The notes under the pieces: generated by a model
The model's input: the letters and a program-made list of their open reading frames with translations, nothing else
Told to the model about the DNA's origin: nothing
Databases searched by the model: none
Made by a program: the position numbers and the translations under genes
Origin: RGIG3528 sp045616485
GTDB taxonomy: Bacteria > Bacillota > Clostridia > Lachnospirales > Lachnospiraceae
Direction of reading: 5' to 3'
NCBI GenBank assembly: GCA_045616485.1
Contig: JAZLGU010000039.1
Coordinates: 1 to 64,000 of the forward strand
Length of the DNA stretch: 64,000 nt
Shown: positions 17,061 to 27,410 of the stretch, piece after piece
How positions within the stretch are numbered: position 1 is the first letter of the stretch
How the letters are laid out: every line of letters starts with the position of its first letter

Positions 17061-18335
17061 TTATTTCTTTTTCTTTCTTACTTCATAAGCCGGTCTCACA
17101 TCAGGATCTTTTGCGGATTCTTCTGTTACGATGACCTTCAGAATGCTTTCATCAGAAGGCACCTCGTACATAGGCTGAAGCAATATTTTTTCTACAATGG
17201 AACGAAGTCCACGGGCACCGGTCTTAAGCTCCAGTGCTTTATGCGCTATAGTAACCAAAGCTTCATGGTCAAAGTCCAGCTCTACTCCATCCAGCTCAAA
17301 AAGAGCGGCATACTGCTTGGTAATAGCATTCTTGGGCTCCGTCAGGATGCTGACTAAAGCTGTCTCATCCAGCTTGTCCAGAGCCACTGTAACAGGCACA
17401 CGGCCGATAAACTCAGGGATCAGACCAAACTTCATCAAATCCTCAGGGATAGCCTGGCGGAAAAGATTATTGAGATTAGCCTCTTCATCCATAAGATTAG
17501 CATTGAAACCAATCATCTTTTTACCGATACGCTGCTTAACAATAGACTCCAGTCCATCAAAAGCACCACCGCAGATAAAGAGAATATTGGTAGTGTCAAT
17601 ACGGATAAACTCCTGATTGGGATGCTTTCTGCCACCCTGGGGTGGTACAGAAGCAATAGTGCCCTCTAATATCTTTAACAAAGCCTGCTGGACGCCCTCA
17701 CCGGATACATCACGGGTAATGGACACATTTTCAGACTTTTTGGATATCTTATCAATCTCGTCGATGTAGATAATACCATACTCGGCACGGTCTACATCAA
17801 AATCAGCCGCCTGGATAAGCTTCAAGAGAATATTCTCTACATCTTCACCTACATAGCCCGCTTCTGTTAGAGTAGTAGCATCGGCAATGGCAAAAGGCAC
17901 ATTAAGATGCTTAGCTAAGGTCTGAGCCAGGTAAGTCTTACCTGAGCCTGTAGGGCCCAGCATAAGAATATTGGACTTCTGCAGCTCAATATCAGTCTTT
18001 GGCGCATAAAGGATGCGCTTGTAGTGATTGTATACCGCTACAGACAACACTCTTTTAGCATCATCCTGACCGATGACATATTCATCCAGATAAGCCTTTA
18101 TTTCCTGAGGCTTGGACAGATTAATATCTTTAAATTTTTCGTTTACTTTATTCTTGCCATCACTCACTTCATCGAAGTCAGCATCTTCCATCTCTTCGTC
18201 CAACATATCTGCGCAAAGCTCTACGCAATCAGAGCAAATATAGGTATCAGGATGAATACCTGAGAAAAGACGAAGTCCATCTCCTGCTGTTCTTCCACAA
18301 AAGGCGCAATGTACTTTTGAATCATTTTTTGCCAA
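17061..18335 (-). CDS. clpX: ATP-dependent Clp protease ATP-binding subunit ClpX
   Basis: A 424-residue AAA+ unfoldase that feeds proteins to ClpP. The N-terminal zinc finger has Cys10, Cys13, Cys34 and Cys37; Walker A is GPTGSGKT, Walker B IIYIDEIDK, and the pore loop GYVGED. I chose the TTG at 18335, which follows AGGAG by 7 bases and gives the usual beginning AKNDSKVHCAFC. An upstream ATG would overlap clpP and add 17 atypical residues. It is 10 bp after clpP in the same transcription unit. Confidence 0.95.
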   Translation of the reverse strand: MAKNDSKVHCAFCGRTAGDGLRLFSGIHPDTYICSDCVELCADMLDEEMEDADFDEVSDGKNKVNEKFKDINLSKPQEIKAYLDEYVIGQDDAKRVLSVAVYNHYKRILYAPKTDIELQKSNILMLGPTGSGKTYLAQTLAKHLNVPFAIADATTLTEAGYVGEDVENILLKLIQAADFDVDRAEYGIIYIDEIDKISKKSENVSITRDVSGEGVQQALLKILEGTIASVPPQGGRKHPNQEFIRIDTTNILFICGGAFDGLESIVKQRIGKKMIGFNANLMDEEANLNNLFRQAIPEDLMKFGLIPEFIGRVPVTVALDKLDETALVSILTEPKNAITKQYAALFELDGVELDFDHEALVTIAHKALELKTGARGLRSIVEKILLQPMYEVPSDESILKVIVTEESAKDPDVRPAYEVRKKKK

Positions 18336-18345
18336 AGGTAAACTC

Positions 18346-18927
18346 CTATCTGCTTGTAACGATCTCGTCAACAAGACCATATGCAACAGCTTCCTCTGCT
18401 GTCATATAGTTATCACGCTCAGTATCTCTCTCGATCTCAGCGATATCACGACCGGTATTCTCTGCAAGAATCTGGTTAAGCTTTTTCTTAGTCTTTAAGA
18501 TATTTTCAGCTACAATCTGAATCTCTGTAGCCTGACCACGAGCACCGCCTGAAGGCTGATGAATCATAACCTCAGCATTGGGCAGTATGTATCTCTTACC
18601 CTTTGTGCCGCCTGCTAAGAGGAATGCTCCCATAGAAGCAGCCATACCCATACAGATAGTAGATACATCGCACTTAATGAACTTCATGGTATCATAAATA
18701 GCCATACCTGCGGTAACAGATCCGCCAGGGCTGTTGATATAAAGAGAAATATCCTTCTTAGGATCCTCAGCTTCCAGGAAAAGGAGCTGTGCCACAACAA
18801 GACTTGCCGTGGTCTCATTTACTTCTTCACCGAGGAAAATAATTCTATCCTTTAAAAGACGGGAATAAATATCGTAAGAACGTTCACCCTTACTTGTTTG
18901 TTCAATGACATAAGGTACAAGGCTCAT
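18346..18927 (-). CDS. clpP: ATP-dependent Clp protease proteolytic subunit ClpP
   Basis: A 193-residue serine protease that forms the double heptameric ring degraded-protein chamber with ClpX. The catalytic triad is visible: Ser98 in GMAASMG, His123 in VMIHQP, and an Asp near residue 172. The start MSLVPYVIEQT is the conserved N-terminus; GGGGG lies 8 bases upstream. It lies between tig and clpX, the classic tig-clpP-clpX order. Confidence 0.97.
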   Translation of the reverse strand: MSLVPYVIEQTSKGERSYDIYSRLLKDRIIFLGEEVNETTASLVVAQLLFLEAEDPKKDISLYINSPGGSVTAGMAIYDTMKFIKCDVSTICMGMAASMGAFLLAGGTKGKRYILPNAEVMIHQPSGGARGQATEIQIVAENILKTKKKLNQILAENTGRDIAEIERDTERDNYMTAEEAVAYGLVDEIVTSR

Positions 18928-19023
18928 AATGTAGACCCCCATTTCAGTGTATTTTAGTTATTTGTTAATTATACAAGACAGAGGTCAAGATATACCTGAC
19001 CTCTAAAATTTATCATGTTAGAA

Positions 19024-20310
19024 TTATTTCTCTACTGCATTGTCTCTTACAAAATCAAGAGCTTTCTTTACTTCGATATCTGCAGCAAGGACCTTCTTCT
19101 CTTCGTCAGAAATCAGCTCCTTAAGCTTCTCAACTTCCATCTGGTAAGCTGTAGCCATGGACTCGATTTCCTTTTCGATATCCTCTTCAGATGCTGTGAA
19201 GCCCTCAGCCTTAGCTACTGCCTCAAGAACAAGTCTTGACTTGATTCTCTGCTCAGCCTGTGGACGAATCTGCTCTAAAAGCTTCTCTTCATTGAGGCCT
19301 GTGAACATGAAGTACTGCTCAATTGTAAGGCCCTGAGACTGCATACGCTGAGCGAACTCATCATACATCTGCTCTGCATTGGAATCGATCATAGCTGCAG
19401 GGATATCCATCTGTGCATTTGCTGCTACTGCATCAACTGCTGCATTCTCTCTGGCTGCAACTGCTGCCTTTTCCTTATCCTCTTTAAGCTTCCTCTCAAC
19501 GTCAGCCTTGTACTCATCAAGTGTATCGAACTCTGAAACATCCTGTGCAAACTCGTCATCAAGCTCTGGAAGCTCCTTGGACTTAATGCCGTTTACCTTA
19601 CACTTAAATACTGCCGGCTTACCTGCAAGAGAAGCCTCCTGATACTGCTCAGGGAATGTAACATTTACATCAAACTCATCGCCGATGGAATGACCAATAA
19701 TCTGATCCTCAAATGTATCAATGAAAGAATGAGAACCGATAACCAACTCATGATTCTCGCCCTTACCGCCAGGGAAAGCAACGCCATCCATAAAGCCTTC
19801 GAAATCGATAACTGCCATATCGCCATCCTTAACGGCACGATCTGTAACCTCGATCATACGGCTGTTCTGCTCCTGAGCCTTCTTAAGCTCAGCCTCAATA
19901 TCCTCAGCTGTTACTGCTGTCTCAACCTTATCAATCTCTACGCCCTTGTACTGGCCCAGTGTAACCTCAGGCTTTACAGCTACTTCTGCGGAGAAAATGA
20001 ACTCTTTGCCCTTCTCAAGCTGAACTACATCAATACCCGGACGGGAAACGATCTCAAGACCGGACTCCTTAGCTGCATCTGCATATGCACCAGGGATCAG
20101 CTCATTAGCTGCATCCTCGAAAAATACACCTGCACCATACATCTTCTCAATAACGCTTCTTGGAGCCTTACCTTTTCTGAAGCCCTGAACATTAATTCTG
20201 TTCTTGTTCTTCTGATAAGCCTTTTCACAAGCCTTTTCAAAGTCCTCAGCACTTACAGTGATGATGAGCTTTACCATGTTCTTTGCATCAAGATTCTCAA
20301 CCTTAACCAT
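19024..20310 (-). CDS. tig: Trigger factor
   Basis: A 428-residue ribosome-associated chaperone and prolyl isomerase. The ribosome-binding signature GFRKGKAPRSVIEK is near residue 45. The FKBP domain (about 150-245) includes DFEGFMDGVAFPGGKGEN and HSFIDTFEDQIIGH, and the helical chaperone arms follow. The start MVKVENLDAKN is typical of Clostridia and is preceded by AAAGGAG. It heads the tig-clpP-clpX cluster. Compare the secreted relative at 1809-3302, which lacks the N-domain. Confidence 0.96.
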   Translation of the reverse strand: MVKVENLDAKNMVKLIITVSAEDFEKACEKAYQKNKNRINVQGFRKGKAPRSVIEKMYGAGVFFEDAANELIPGAYADAAKESGLEIVSRPGIDVVQLEKGKEFIFSAEVAVKPEVTLGQYKGVEIDKVETAVTAEDIEAELKKAQEQNSRMIEVTDRAVKDGDMAVIDFEGFMDGVAFPGGKGENHELVIGSHSFIDTFEDQIIGHSIGDEFDVNVTFPEQYQEASLAGKPAVFKCKVNGIKSKELPELDDEFAQDVSEFDTLDEYKADVERKLKEDKEKAAVAARENAAVDAVAANAQMDIPAAMIDSNAEQMYDEFAQRMQSQGLTIEQYFMFTGLNEEKLLEQIRPQAEQRIKSRLVLEAVAKAEGFTASEEDIEKEIESMATAYQMEVEKLKELISDEEKKVLAADIEVKKALDFVRDNAVEK

Positions 20311-20382
20311 TTTGAATATTACTCCTTTAAAAAACAATAATTATCATATTATATAATATTTGCACATAGTAGCTATAGCATT

Positions 20383-21726
20383 TTAGCAGACATGACCGGA
20401 TTTTGCAAGAACTTCTATTAATTCGTCAACAACCTTCTCACATTTATCCATGGTATCAGCCTCTGCCATAACACGAATAACCGGCTCTGTACCTGACTCT
20501 CTAAGGAGTACACGACCATCATTTCCAAGAAAAGCTTCTGCCTTTTTAATGCCTTCAATAACAGAAAAATCTTCTCTGGCAGCCTGCTTATTTTTAACTC
20601 TAACATTCTTAAGCAGCTGAGGGTAAGTCTTCATATCTTTACTAAGCTCAGATACAGGCAGCTTGGACTCCAGCATAACTTCCATAATCTTAATGGATGT
20701 AAGTATACCATCGCCGGTCTTGGCAAATTTGGAGAAAATAATGTGGCCGCTGTTTTCACCGCCAAGGGAATGGTTGTTAGCCATCATGTTTTCATAAACA
20801 TACTTATCTCCCACAGCAGTCTGCTCGTATTTAATGCCCTTCTTGTCCAAAGCCTTGTAAAGACCCATATTACTCATAACAGTAGTAACCACAGTGTTAT
20901 TGTTAAGCTCACCACGATTGGCAAGATATACACCACACATGTACATAATGCGGTCGCCATCTACCAGCTGACCCTTTTCATCTACGCATAAGCATCTGTC
21001 AGCATCGCCGTCATACGCAAAGCCTACATTCAGGTGATTCTCCACTACAAACTCCTGAAGCTTCTCAATATGAGTACTTCCGCACTCCATATTGATATTG
21101 AGGCCGTTAGGCTCATTAGCCATAACATATGTCTTGGCACCCAAAGCATCAAAAACTCCCTTGGCTATAGTAGTAGCGGATCCGTTGGACAGATCCAGGC
21201 CTACTTTGACACCCTCAAAAGATCTGGTAGCCAGAGAAATAAGATGACCTATATAGCGATTACGTCCCATAGCAAAGTCCACAGTCCTGCCAATATTTTC
21301 CCTCTTGGCTAACGGTACGGTATCTTCTGCACTGTCGATATAATCTTCAATTTCTTTTTCCACATCGGCTTCCAGCTTGTAGCCGGCACCATTAATAACT
21401 TTAATTCCATTATCGTAAAAAGGATTGTGGCTGGCAGTAATCATAATACCGCAGTCAAAGCCTTCTGAACGTACAACATAAGATACGCTTGGAGTAGTAG
21501 TAACATGAAGCAGGTATACATCTGCTCCGCTGGCCGTAAGTCCGGCAACAAGCGCATACTCGAACATATAGCTGGATCTTCTTGTATCCTTACCGATAAC
21601 AACCTTTGCCTTATGGTCTCTGCCATAATACCAGCCTAAAAATCTTCCCACCTTAAATGCATGATCTACTGTAAGATCAACATTTGCTTCCCCTCTGAAG
21701 CCGTCTGTTCCAAAATACTTTCCCAT
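20383..21726 (-). CDS. glmM: Phosphoglucosamine mutase
   Basis: A 447-residue enzyme that converts glucosamine-6-phosphate to glucosamine-1-phosphate for UDP-GlcNAc and peptidoglycan synthesis. Motifs: MGKYFGTDGFRG at the start, phosphoserine loop TASHNP (about residue 100), metal site DGDADRC and phosphate-binding RESGTEPVIRVM near the end. The length is normal. It lies 72 bp upstream of tig on the same strand. Confidence 0.96.
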   Translation of the reverse strand: MGKYFGTDGFRGEANVDLTVDHAFKVGRFLGWYYGRDHKAKVVIGKDTRRSSYMFEYALVAGLTASGADVYLLHVTTTPSVSYVVRSEGFDCGIMITASHNPFYDNGIKVINGAGYKLEADVEKEIEDYIDSAEDTVPLAKRENIGRTVDFAMGRNRYIGHLISLATRSFEGVKVGLDLSNGSATTIAKGVFDALGAKTYVMANEPNGLNINMECGSTHIEKLQEFVVENHLNVGFAYDGDADRCLCVDEKGQLVDGDRIMYMCGVYLANRGELNNNTVVTTVMSNMGLYKALDKKGIKYEQTAVGDKYVYENMMANNHSLGGENSGHIIFSKFAKTGDGILTSIKIMEVMLESKLPVSELSKDMKTYPQLLKNVRVKNKQAAREDFSVIEGIKKAEAFLGNDGRVLLRESGTEPVIRVMAEADTMDKCEKVVDELIEVLAKSGHVC

Positions 21727-21780
21727 AATCCGTCCTTTAAAATTATTATATTGCCATTTTCTTTCGAAAAAATAGCTTTC

Positions 21781-22917
21781 TTATACTTTTGGAGTCACTT
21801 TTTTATTGGTAATGACTCTGTTACGGCCTGTGGACTTAGCCTTATATAAAAGCTTATCAGCTTTTCCATACAGTCCGTTAAATGAAATATCCCCGGAAGC
21901 GGTCTCTACATCACAGCCTACACTAATGGTGACTACAGCTCCCGGCGCAGTAGCATGCTGCAGTCGCAGAGCTTCCACATCCTTACGCACTTTTTCAGCC
22001 AGAGAAATCATTTCCCCAAAGGTCATGCCATACATAAATACCAAAAACTCCTCTCCACCAATACGCGAAGCGAAGCCATACTCCCCTACGGAATTATCTA
22101 TGGAGTGAGCCACAAGCTTCAGGCATTCATCACCCTGCATGTGTCCAAAACCATCATTATATGCCTTGAAATGGTCTATGTCAATGATCATAACGCCTAC
22201 TGAATCACCCTGCTTCTGGCAGAGCTCCAGTATGGGCTCTATCTCTCTTTCCAGACCTCGTCTGTTGATAAGACCTGTCAAAGGATCTATCTCGGCCTGC
22301 TTCATCTCCCTTTCCGCTCTGAACTCCTGGCGGGTCAGTCTGGTCTTCATATCATAAATATCTCTGGACATGATGAAGCTGAATGCATGTACTGCAATAA
22401 TTATTACTATCTGTGAAAATTCCAGTGTTCCACCTATTCTCGTACCTATAAGAACTACTGCCAAAAGCCCTGCCAGCTCCATAAAAGCTATGATTACCGA
22501 AATAACATTGGTAACGTACATGGTATAGCCTACCACTACTACTCCCACACAGTAAAATGCCAGAGAATTCATCTCTTTCAAGGATATTACCGACAGATAG
22601 CAGAGGTAATAGAAATTAAAGGCCAGTGCCAAAAAACAGGCTCTGTCATAGTATTCCTTGGTCTGCTTACGCATTATGGTAAAAAGTAATACCGAAAAAG
22701 CCGCTGTCCCCACTGCGTAAAATGCACCGGGCAGAACAAATTTGGTCAGCGCCGGCTGATGATTCAGCACCAGCGTGTTAATAAGTATCAAAACCACTGA
22801 TGCCGTAACCGTGCATATCATGGAGCACATAAAGGTTCTTTGTATGTTTGCTGCTGCTATTTTCAGCGTAAAAAGGGCTCGATTGTTTTTATTTTTCGGA
22901 GTACGACGTTCGGTCAC
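21781..22917 (-). CDS. Membrane-bound diguanylate cyclase (GGDEF)
   Basis: A 378-residue protein: about six hydrophobic segments (residues 25-195) and a C-terminal GGDEF domain (DPLTGLINRRGLERE, then RIGGEEFLVF). The active-site GGEEF is intact, so it should make c-di-GMP. No known sensor motif is seen in the membrane part. It begins 25 bp downstream of the hybrid kinase on the same strand, so the two are probably co-transcribed. Confidence 0.88.
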   Translation of the reverse strand: MTERRTPKNKNNRALFTLKIAAANIQRTFMCSMICTVTASVVLILINTLVLNHQPALTKFVLPGAFYAVGTAAFSVLLFTIMRKQTKEYYDRACFLALAFNFYYLCYLSVISLKEMNSLAFYCVGVVVVGYTMYVTNVISVIIAFMELAGLLAVVLIGTRIGGTLEFSQIVIIIAVHAFSFIMSRDIYDMKTRLTRQEFRAEREMKQAEIDPLTGLINRRGLEREIEPILELCQKQGDSVGVMIIDIDHFKAYNDGFGHMQGDECLKLVAHSIDNSVGEYGFASRIGGEEFLVFMYGMTFGEMISLAEKVRKDVEALRLQHATAPGAVVTISVGCDVETASGDISFNGLYGKADKLLYKAKSTGRNRVITNKKVTPKV

Positions 22918-22942
22918 TTTCTTCTCCCCTTACTATCTTTTA

Positions 22943-24589
22943 TTATACCAGGTTATTACCTGTAAAGAGCTGCGAATAGGACTTGCTTATCCGCTTGGCT
23001 TCGTAGAGCTTTCTCTGCTGCTCTACCACTGAGTAGAGCTGATTAATGTCGATAGGCTTTGGAATATGGTCATTCATGCCTGCAGCTCTTACTGCATTTA
23101 TATCTTCCGTATATGTATTGGCTGACAATGCCACTATCGGCACTGCAGATGCATCCGGCCTTGTCAGGGCGCGGATGTGTTTAGCTGACTCTATGCCATC
23201 CATTACAGGCATCATAATATCCATCAGCACTAAATCATAGTAAAATGGTGCAGACTCTGAAAACTTAGCTACTGCAACAGCTCCATTTTCAGCCCCGTCC
23301 ACTATCATGCCTTTATCTTCCAGCATGAATCTGGCAATTTCCATATTTATGGTATTATCCTCTACCAGAAGGACCTTCATGCCTGCCAGCTCTACCTTTT
23401 CGTTCTGGGCCCTAAGCTCCTCTTCCGAAAAAGCTTTATCATTAATAATAAGCGGTATAAGCATGGTAACTACGGTACCCTCGCCCAGCTTACTGTCTAT
23501 CTCTATGCGACCACCCATCTGCTCCAGAACGCTCTTAACAATAGGAAGTCCCAGACCGGCACCATTGTAGACCTCTGATCTGGCAGTCTCATTTTCCTGA
23601 ATGAAGGGCTCAAAAACCTTTTTTAAGAACTCCTCGCTCATGCCCTTACCTGTATCCTTCACAGCTACTCTGAAGGCTACACGGCCATTTCCTATAGTCT
23701 GTTCTGCAACAGTCATATCCACACTGCCAAATTCTTTATTGAATTTAATGGCATTGTTAAGAATATTGGTAATAACACGCTTTGTGTACAGCTCGCAGCC
23801 AATAACTCTGTCTGTCACTATAGCGTCTGCATGCAGATTCATGGTAACATTTTTATCATCTGCCACCACTTTCATAGCCTCAAAACATTCAAAAATAACG
23901 GAGCGCATATTAAATGGAGCTTCGTCCATTACCAGCTTACCGCCATCCAGCTTGGACATATCCAGCATTTCGTCAATAAGTATCAGCAGGTGCTGGGTGC
24001 TGACGTCAATTTTAGAAATACAGTCTGCCACCATATTAGTATCAGCAGGATTGGTCTTTATAATCTCGACCATGCCCTGAATCGCATTCATAGGTGTCCT
24101 TATGTCATGGGACATTCTGGACAAAAAGTCCATTTTTACCGAGTTGGCTTTCTTGGCCTCTTCAATACGTAAGGTAAGCTTTTCCGCCATGACTGCAACG
24201 TTATTGGTAACTGCACCTATTTCATCCTTTTCTTCTACCACAGGAATAGATGTCAGCTCCTCATTAGCCACAGCCTCTGCCTGACGTGACAGTATATCCA
24301 TACGCTTAGTCACAAGACCTGTGAAAAAGAACATAGCCGCCATATCAATAGCATAGAAAATTATTGAGAAAACTATAACTGATATTATGGTAGGCTGAAA
24401 CATTTTCATAAATTCTGCTTTAGCCTCTGCCCCCATATCCTCCATAGCCTGCTCTGCTATCATAAGCAGAGTAGTATGGCAATATACTGCAAGAAGAGTA
24501 TATCCTATCAGCATAAGAATGCCCAGGGTTATAACAAGCTTTGTCCTTAATTTTGTCTTATAGTGAAACCAGGTAAAAAATGTTTTCAT
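22943..24589 (-). CDS. Hybrid sensor histidine kinase/response regulator
   Basis: A 548-residue protein. Two transmembrane helices (about 18-38 and 70-95) flank a short outer loop of about 30 residues, followed by a HAMP-like linker. HisKA has phospho-accepting His161 in FLSRMSHDIRTPMNA. The HATPase domain has DTGKGMSEE and GAGLGLPIVKSVL. A C-terminal receiver has Asp457 in VLMDIMMPVMDG. The short outer loop suggests sensing within the membrane or through a partner. No separate output regulator is nearby; the GGDEF protein downstream is a possible output. Confidence 0.9.
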   Translation of the reverse strand: MKTFFTWFHYKTKLRTKLVITLGILMLIGYTLLAVYCHTTLLMIAEQAMEDMGAEAKAEFMKMFQPTIISVIVFSIIFYAIDMAAMFFFTGLVTKRMDILSRQAEAVANEELTSIPVVEEKDEIGAVTNNVAVMAEKLTLRIEEAKKANSVKMDFLSRMSHDIRTPMNAIQGMVEIIKTNPADTNMVADCISKIDVSTQHLLILIDEMLDMSKLDGGKLVMDEAPFNMRSVIFECFEAMKVVADDKNVTMNLHADAIVTDRVIGCELYTKRVITNILNNAIKFNKEFGSVDMTVAEQTIGNGRVAFRVAVKDTGKGMSEEFLKKVFEPFIQENETARSEVYNGAGLGLPIVKSVLEQMGGRIEIDSKLGEGTVVTMLIPLIINDKAFSEEELRAQNEKVELAGMKVLLVEDNTINMEIARFMLEDKGMIVDGAENGAVAVAKFSESAPFYYDLVLMDIMMPVMDGIESAKHIRALTRPDASAVPIVALSANTYTEDINAVRAAGMNDHIPKPIDINQLYSVVEQQRKLYEAKRISKSYSQLFTGNNLV

Positions 24590-24712
24590 AACAGCACCTT
24601 TTCTTGAAATTTTCCTTATATGCAGAATCCCGCACGATTTGATTATAGCTAATCTGTTTGGAAAAATTAATTGACTGTATACAAACTAACGATAAAACTT
24701 TTATAAAAATAT

Positions 24713-27025
24713 TTACTTGCTAAAGGTAAGCACCGTAACTGACTCGGCAGGCACTACCGCATTATAGGTATTGCCATACATGATATCCAAAGTATAGTCC
24801 GGTGTCACGCATTCCTTCTCACCTATTACATTCTCTGCCTCCATGTCCTCAGAGGTAAGCACCGTGGTAAGAACTTTTTTGAAATTGTCGTCTAAAATAA
24901 TATAAAGCTCTTTATCAGTTTTTTCAAGATTTACCAGCTTTAAATATATCTCTTCTTTTCCTGCTGTAGCTGAAACATACAAAGGCTCAGTCACGGTATC
25001 AGCCTCACAAAAATCGTGGTAAATCACCCCATCCACTTTTGCCTTTATGCTGTGTCCGGACAGGGAAAACTCTACATGATGGCGTCCATCAGCCTTTACG
25101 CTGATACCACGCCCGGTATTAATCACACTTTGCCTGTCCCCCTGTCTCTGTCTGCATAAGCAGGACATGTCATTGGCCCATCCGCCTATCTCCCAGCGAT
25201 ATACTTCCAAAGTATCATCACCGCTCTTTTTTTCTCCAAATCCCAGAATAAGCTGGGTCTGACCTTCTGCCACCTCGTAATCGAAGCTTATGGTAACATC
25301 ACCCTCGGTAGCACCCAGGTCAGTCCTGTGATAATCTCTTTCACAGGAATCGTTGGTGATCTGCATCTCTTTTGATAATACTTCTCCATTGACACAAAGA
25401 TCATACAGAGTCACTTTGGGCACTCTGGTCTCCAGGAAGAAATTACCGAAAATGTCCGGCTCTGTGAAGGATTTTCTAAGTCCGTCACCATGCTCCAGCG
25501 TAAAAGGTACGCTTCGCTGTCCTCTGGCCTTCATAAACATCTGCTGAACATAGTAATTGGCAGTATGCGCCACATGTGTGCCGTCATACCATATCATATC
25601 CGGCGCCCAGTTTAAATAGTCCTTGTTACAGAAAAGCGGCGCGTAGCAGGCCAAGCCTACCACATCTGCATTCCTTTCCATACCGGTCATAAAGGCAGCC
25701 TCTACCAGGGCATTTTTATACTTATTGCCCCAGGAGCCATACTCTCCCAAAAACACCTTCGGTCCACGACGACTGTAGGAGTCATAACGGTTCATGTTTT
25801 TCCTGAACCAGTCAGTAGACATGTAGAAATGCTCATCTACAAGATCCGCCTTGGCCTTACGGGCAGCCATCCACATAATATCAAAATCATAGCCGTCAGC
25901 AAAAGGGCCTGAGGAAGATATAACTTTTATATCAGGATATTTTTCATGAATAGCCTTTTCAAAATAAGGAAAACGCTCCATGAAAGGATCCCACAGCTCT
26001 TCATTGCCGATAGCAATATATCTCATGTTAAAGGGCTCTTCGTGACCCAGCTCACATCTTTTTTTACCCCAGACAGTGTCTGCACTGCCATTGGCAAATT
26101 CAATGAGATCCAGGGCATCATCAATAAACTCTCCCAGCTCGCTGATCTCCACATACTTGTGGCTGTGAGGATTGTAGCCTGCGGCCAGCACCGGCAGAGG
26201 TGTGGCACCTATGTCTTCACACAGCTGAAAGTATTCAAAGTAGCCCAGTCCCAGTGTCTGATTGTAGCCCCAGTTATTGCGGCGTGAAGCACGTTTTTCC
26301 ACAGGGCCTATGGTGTTTTTCCAAAAATAAAGGGCATTTCTGTCATTGCGGTTCAGTGAGCCGTCATGGACCAGACAGCCTCCGGGAAAACGCATAAAAG
26401 CAGGATGCAGATCATACAAAGCCTGCACCAGATCACGGCGCAGCCCATACTTTCTGTTTTTCCAGGTGTCTGCCGGAAAAAGAGAGATAAAGTCAAGATA
26501 TACCTCATCTTCAGCCTGTATGGTCACTGTATAGAAGGCCTTGCCTGCGCTATCGGCAGTCAGATCAAACTCGTATTTTTTCCAGGGGCCTTCTATCTCC
26601 AGGACGTGCTCAGCCAGCCTCTCGCCATCTGCCTCAAGAGAAAATACAAGGCTGGCAGCCCTGTCGCTCTTAGCCCAGACAGAGGCATTAAAGCGCTGTC
26701 CTGCCTGCACCTGAATGCCTTTATGGAAACCGCCGTTTTTAAGGCAACCGCCTTTACCTGCCGTCACGTGGCAGTAATGAGGATTCTCCGTAAATGCAGA
26801 TTCAGTATCTTCAATACTTACAGTAATGTCCCCCTCAGTATCCCATCCGGTCAGATGATGATAGCCTCCATTGTCTATGGGATCAAATTCAAATGCTCTG
26901 TTTTGAATAAGCTCCGCGTACACTCCGCCATCTGCAGAATGATTAATATCCTCAAAAAAAATACCAAAGAGATCTCCGCTGTCGCCAATGGTCTCTTTTC
27001 CTCTAACCTTTAACTGTAATCCCAT
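24713..27025 (-). CDS. GH51 alpha-L-arabinofuranosidase
   Basis: A 770-residue enzyme releasing terminal alpha-L-arabinofuranose from arabinan, arabinoxylan or their oligosaccharides. An N-terminal segment with carbohydrate-binding character (about 50-190) precedes the catalytic barrel. The acid/base is Glu342 in IGNEELW and the nucleophile Glu428 in FLGEYGSW. A C-terminal beta domain follows, with an extra segment (about 570-690) resembling a 3-keto-disaccharide hydrolase/LamG-like fold. No signal peptide, hence cytoplasmic. It overlaps the reach of the XRE gene, which lies 8 bp upstream, so the two probably share a transcript. Confidence 0.9.
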   Translation of the reverse strand: MGLQLKVRGKETIGDSGDLFGIFFEDINHSADGGVYAELIQNRAFEFDPIDNGGYHHLTGWDTEGDITVSIEDTESAFTENPHYCHVTAGKGGCLKNGGFHKGIQVQAGQRFNASVWAKSDRAASLVFSLEADGERLAEHVLEIEGPWKKYEFDLTADSAGKAFYTVTIQAEDEVYLDFISLFPADTWKNRKYGLRRDLVQALYDLHPAFMRFPGGCLVHDGSLNRNDRNALYFWKNTIGPVEKRASRRNNWGYNQTLGLGYFEYFQLCEDIGATPLPVLAAGYNPHSHKYVEISELGEFIDDALDLIEFANGSADTVWGKKRCELGHEEPFNMRYIAIGNEELWDPFMERFPYFEKAIHEKYPDIKVISSSGPFADGYDFDIMWMAARKAKADLVDEHFYMSTDWFRKNMNRYDSYSRRGPKVFLGEYGSWGNKYKNALVEAAFMTGMERNADVVGLACYAPLFCNKDYLNWAPDMIWYDGTHVAHTANYYVQQMFMKARGQRSVPFTLEHGDGLRKSFTEPDIFGNFFLETRVPKVTLYDLCVNGEVLSKEMQITNDSCERDYHRTDLGATEGDVTISFDYEVAEGQTQLILGFGEKKSGDDTLEVYRWEIGGWANDMSCLCRQRQGDRQSVINTGRGISVKADGRHHVEFSLSGHSIKAKVDGVIYHDFCEADTVTEPLYVSATAGKEEIYLKLVNLEKTDKELYIILDDNFKKVLTTVLTSEDMEAENVIGEKECVTPDYTLDIMYGNTYNAVVPAESVTVLTFSK

Positions 27026-27033
27026 AATGTCCC

Positions 27034-27381
27034 CTATTCATTCTGTCCTTCGCAAAGTGCCTTTGTATAGCCAATGAGCCGATTTCTTCTGGCGGTATCC
27101 AGCTCCCTCATTGCCTTTACCATCTCATATTCTTCCGTGTTTCTTTCTACCACCAGCTGCTCTGTAGGAACATACTTGCTCTCGCAGGTGTCCAGAAGCT
27201 CATAAGGGCTTACAGATAACACTTCACATATAATCATAATCTTATCAGATGCAGGATTGGTCCCTTTTCTTTTCCAGTCACTTATGGTAGACTCTGATAT
27301 CCCTGTTCTCTTGGAAAATTCGTTCTGTTTCATACCTCTTTCGCCTATCAGCTTAAAGATATTTTCACTAATGGTCATCAT
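27034..27381 (-). CDS. XRE-family transcriptional regulator
   Basis: A 115-residue protein with a Cro/C1-type helix-turn-helix at residues 6-60 (MKQNEFSKRTGISESTISDW). The C-terminal half is short and charged with no known ligand domain. It heads a unit with the GH51 gene 8 bp downstream and is divergent from galM; a perfect palindrome in the shared intergenic DNA (27411-27426) is a plausible operator. A second Met at residue 2 is an equal start candidate. Confidence 0.85.
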   Translation of the reverse strand: MMTISENIFKLIGERGMKQNEFSKRTGISESTISDWKRKGTNPASDKIMIICEVLSVSPYELLDTCESKYVPTEQLVVERNTEEYEMVKAMRELDTARRNRLIGYTKALCEGQNE

Positions 27382-27410
27382 AACCTCCGTCCTTTAACGT
27401 GGCTTCCACG

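Noticed and set aside
17061..18386. Longer clpX starting at an ATG inside clpP
   Set aside because: It would add 17 residues unlike other ClpX proteins, while the TTG at 18335 has a ribosome site and gives the family N-terminus.
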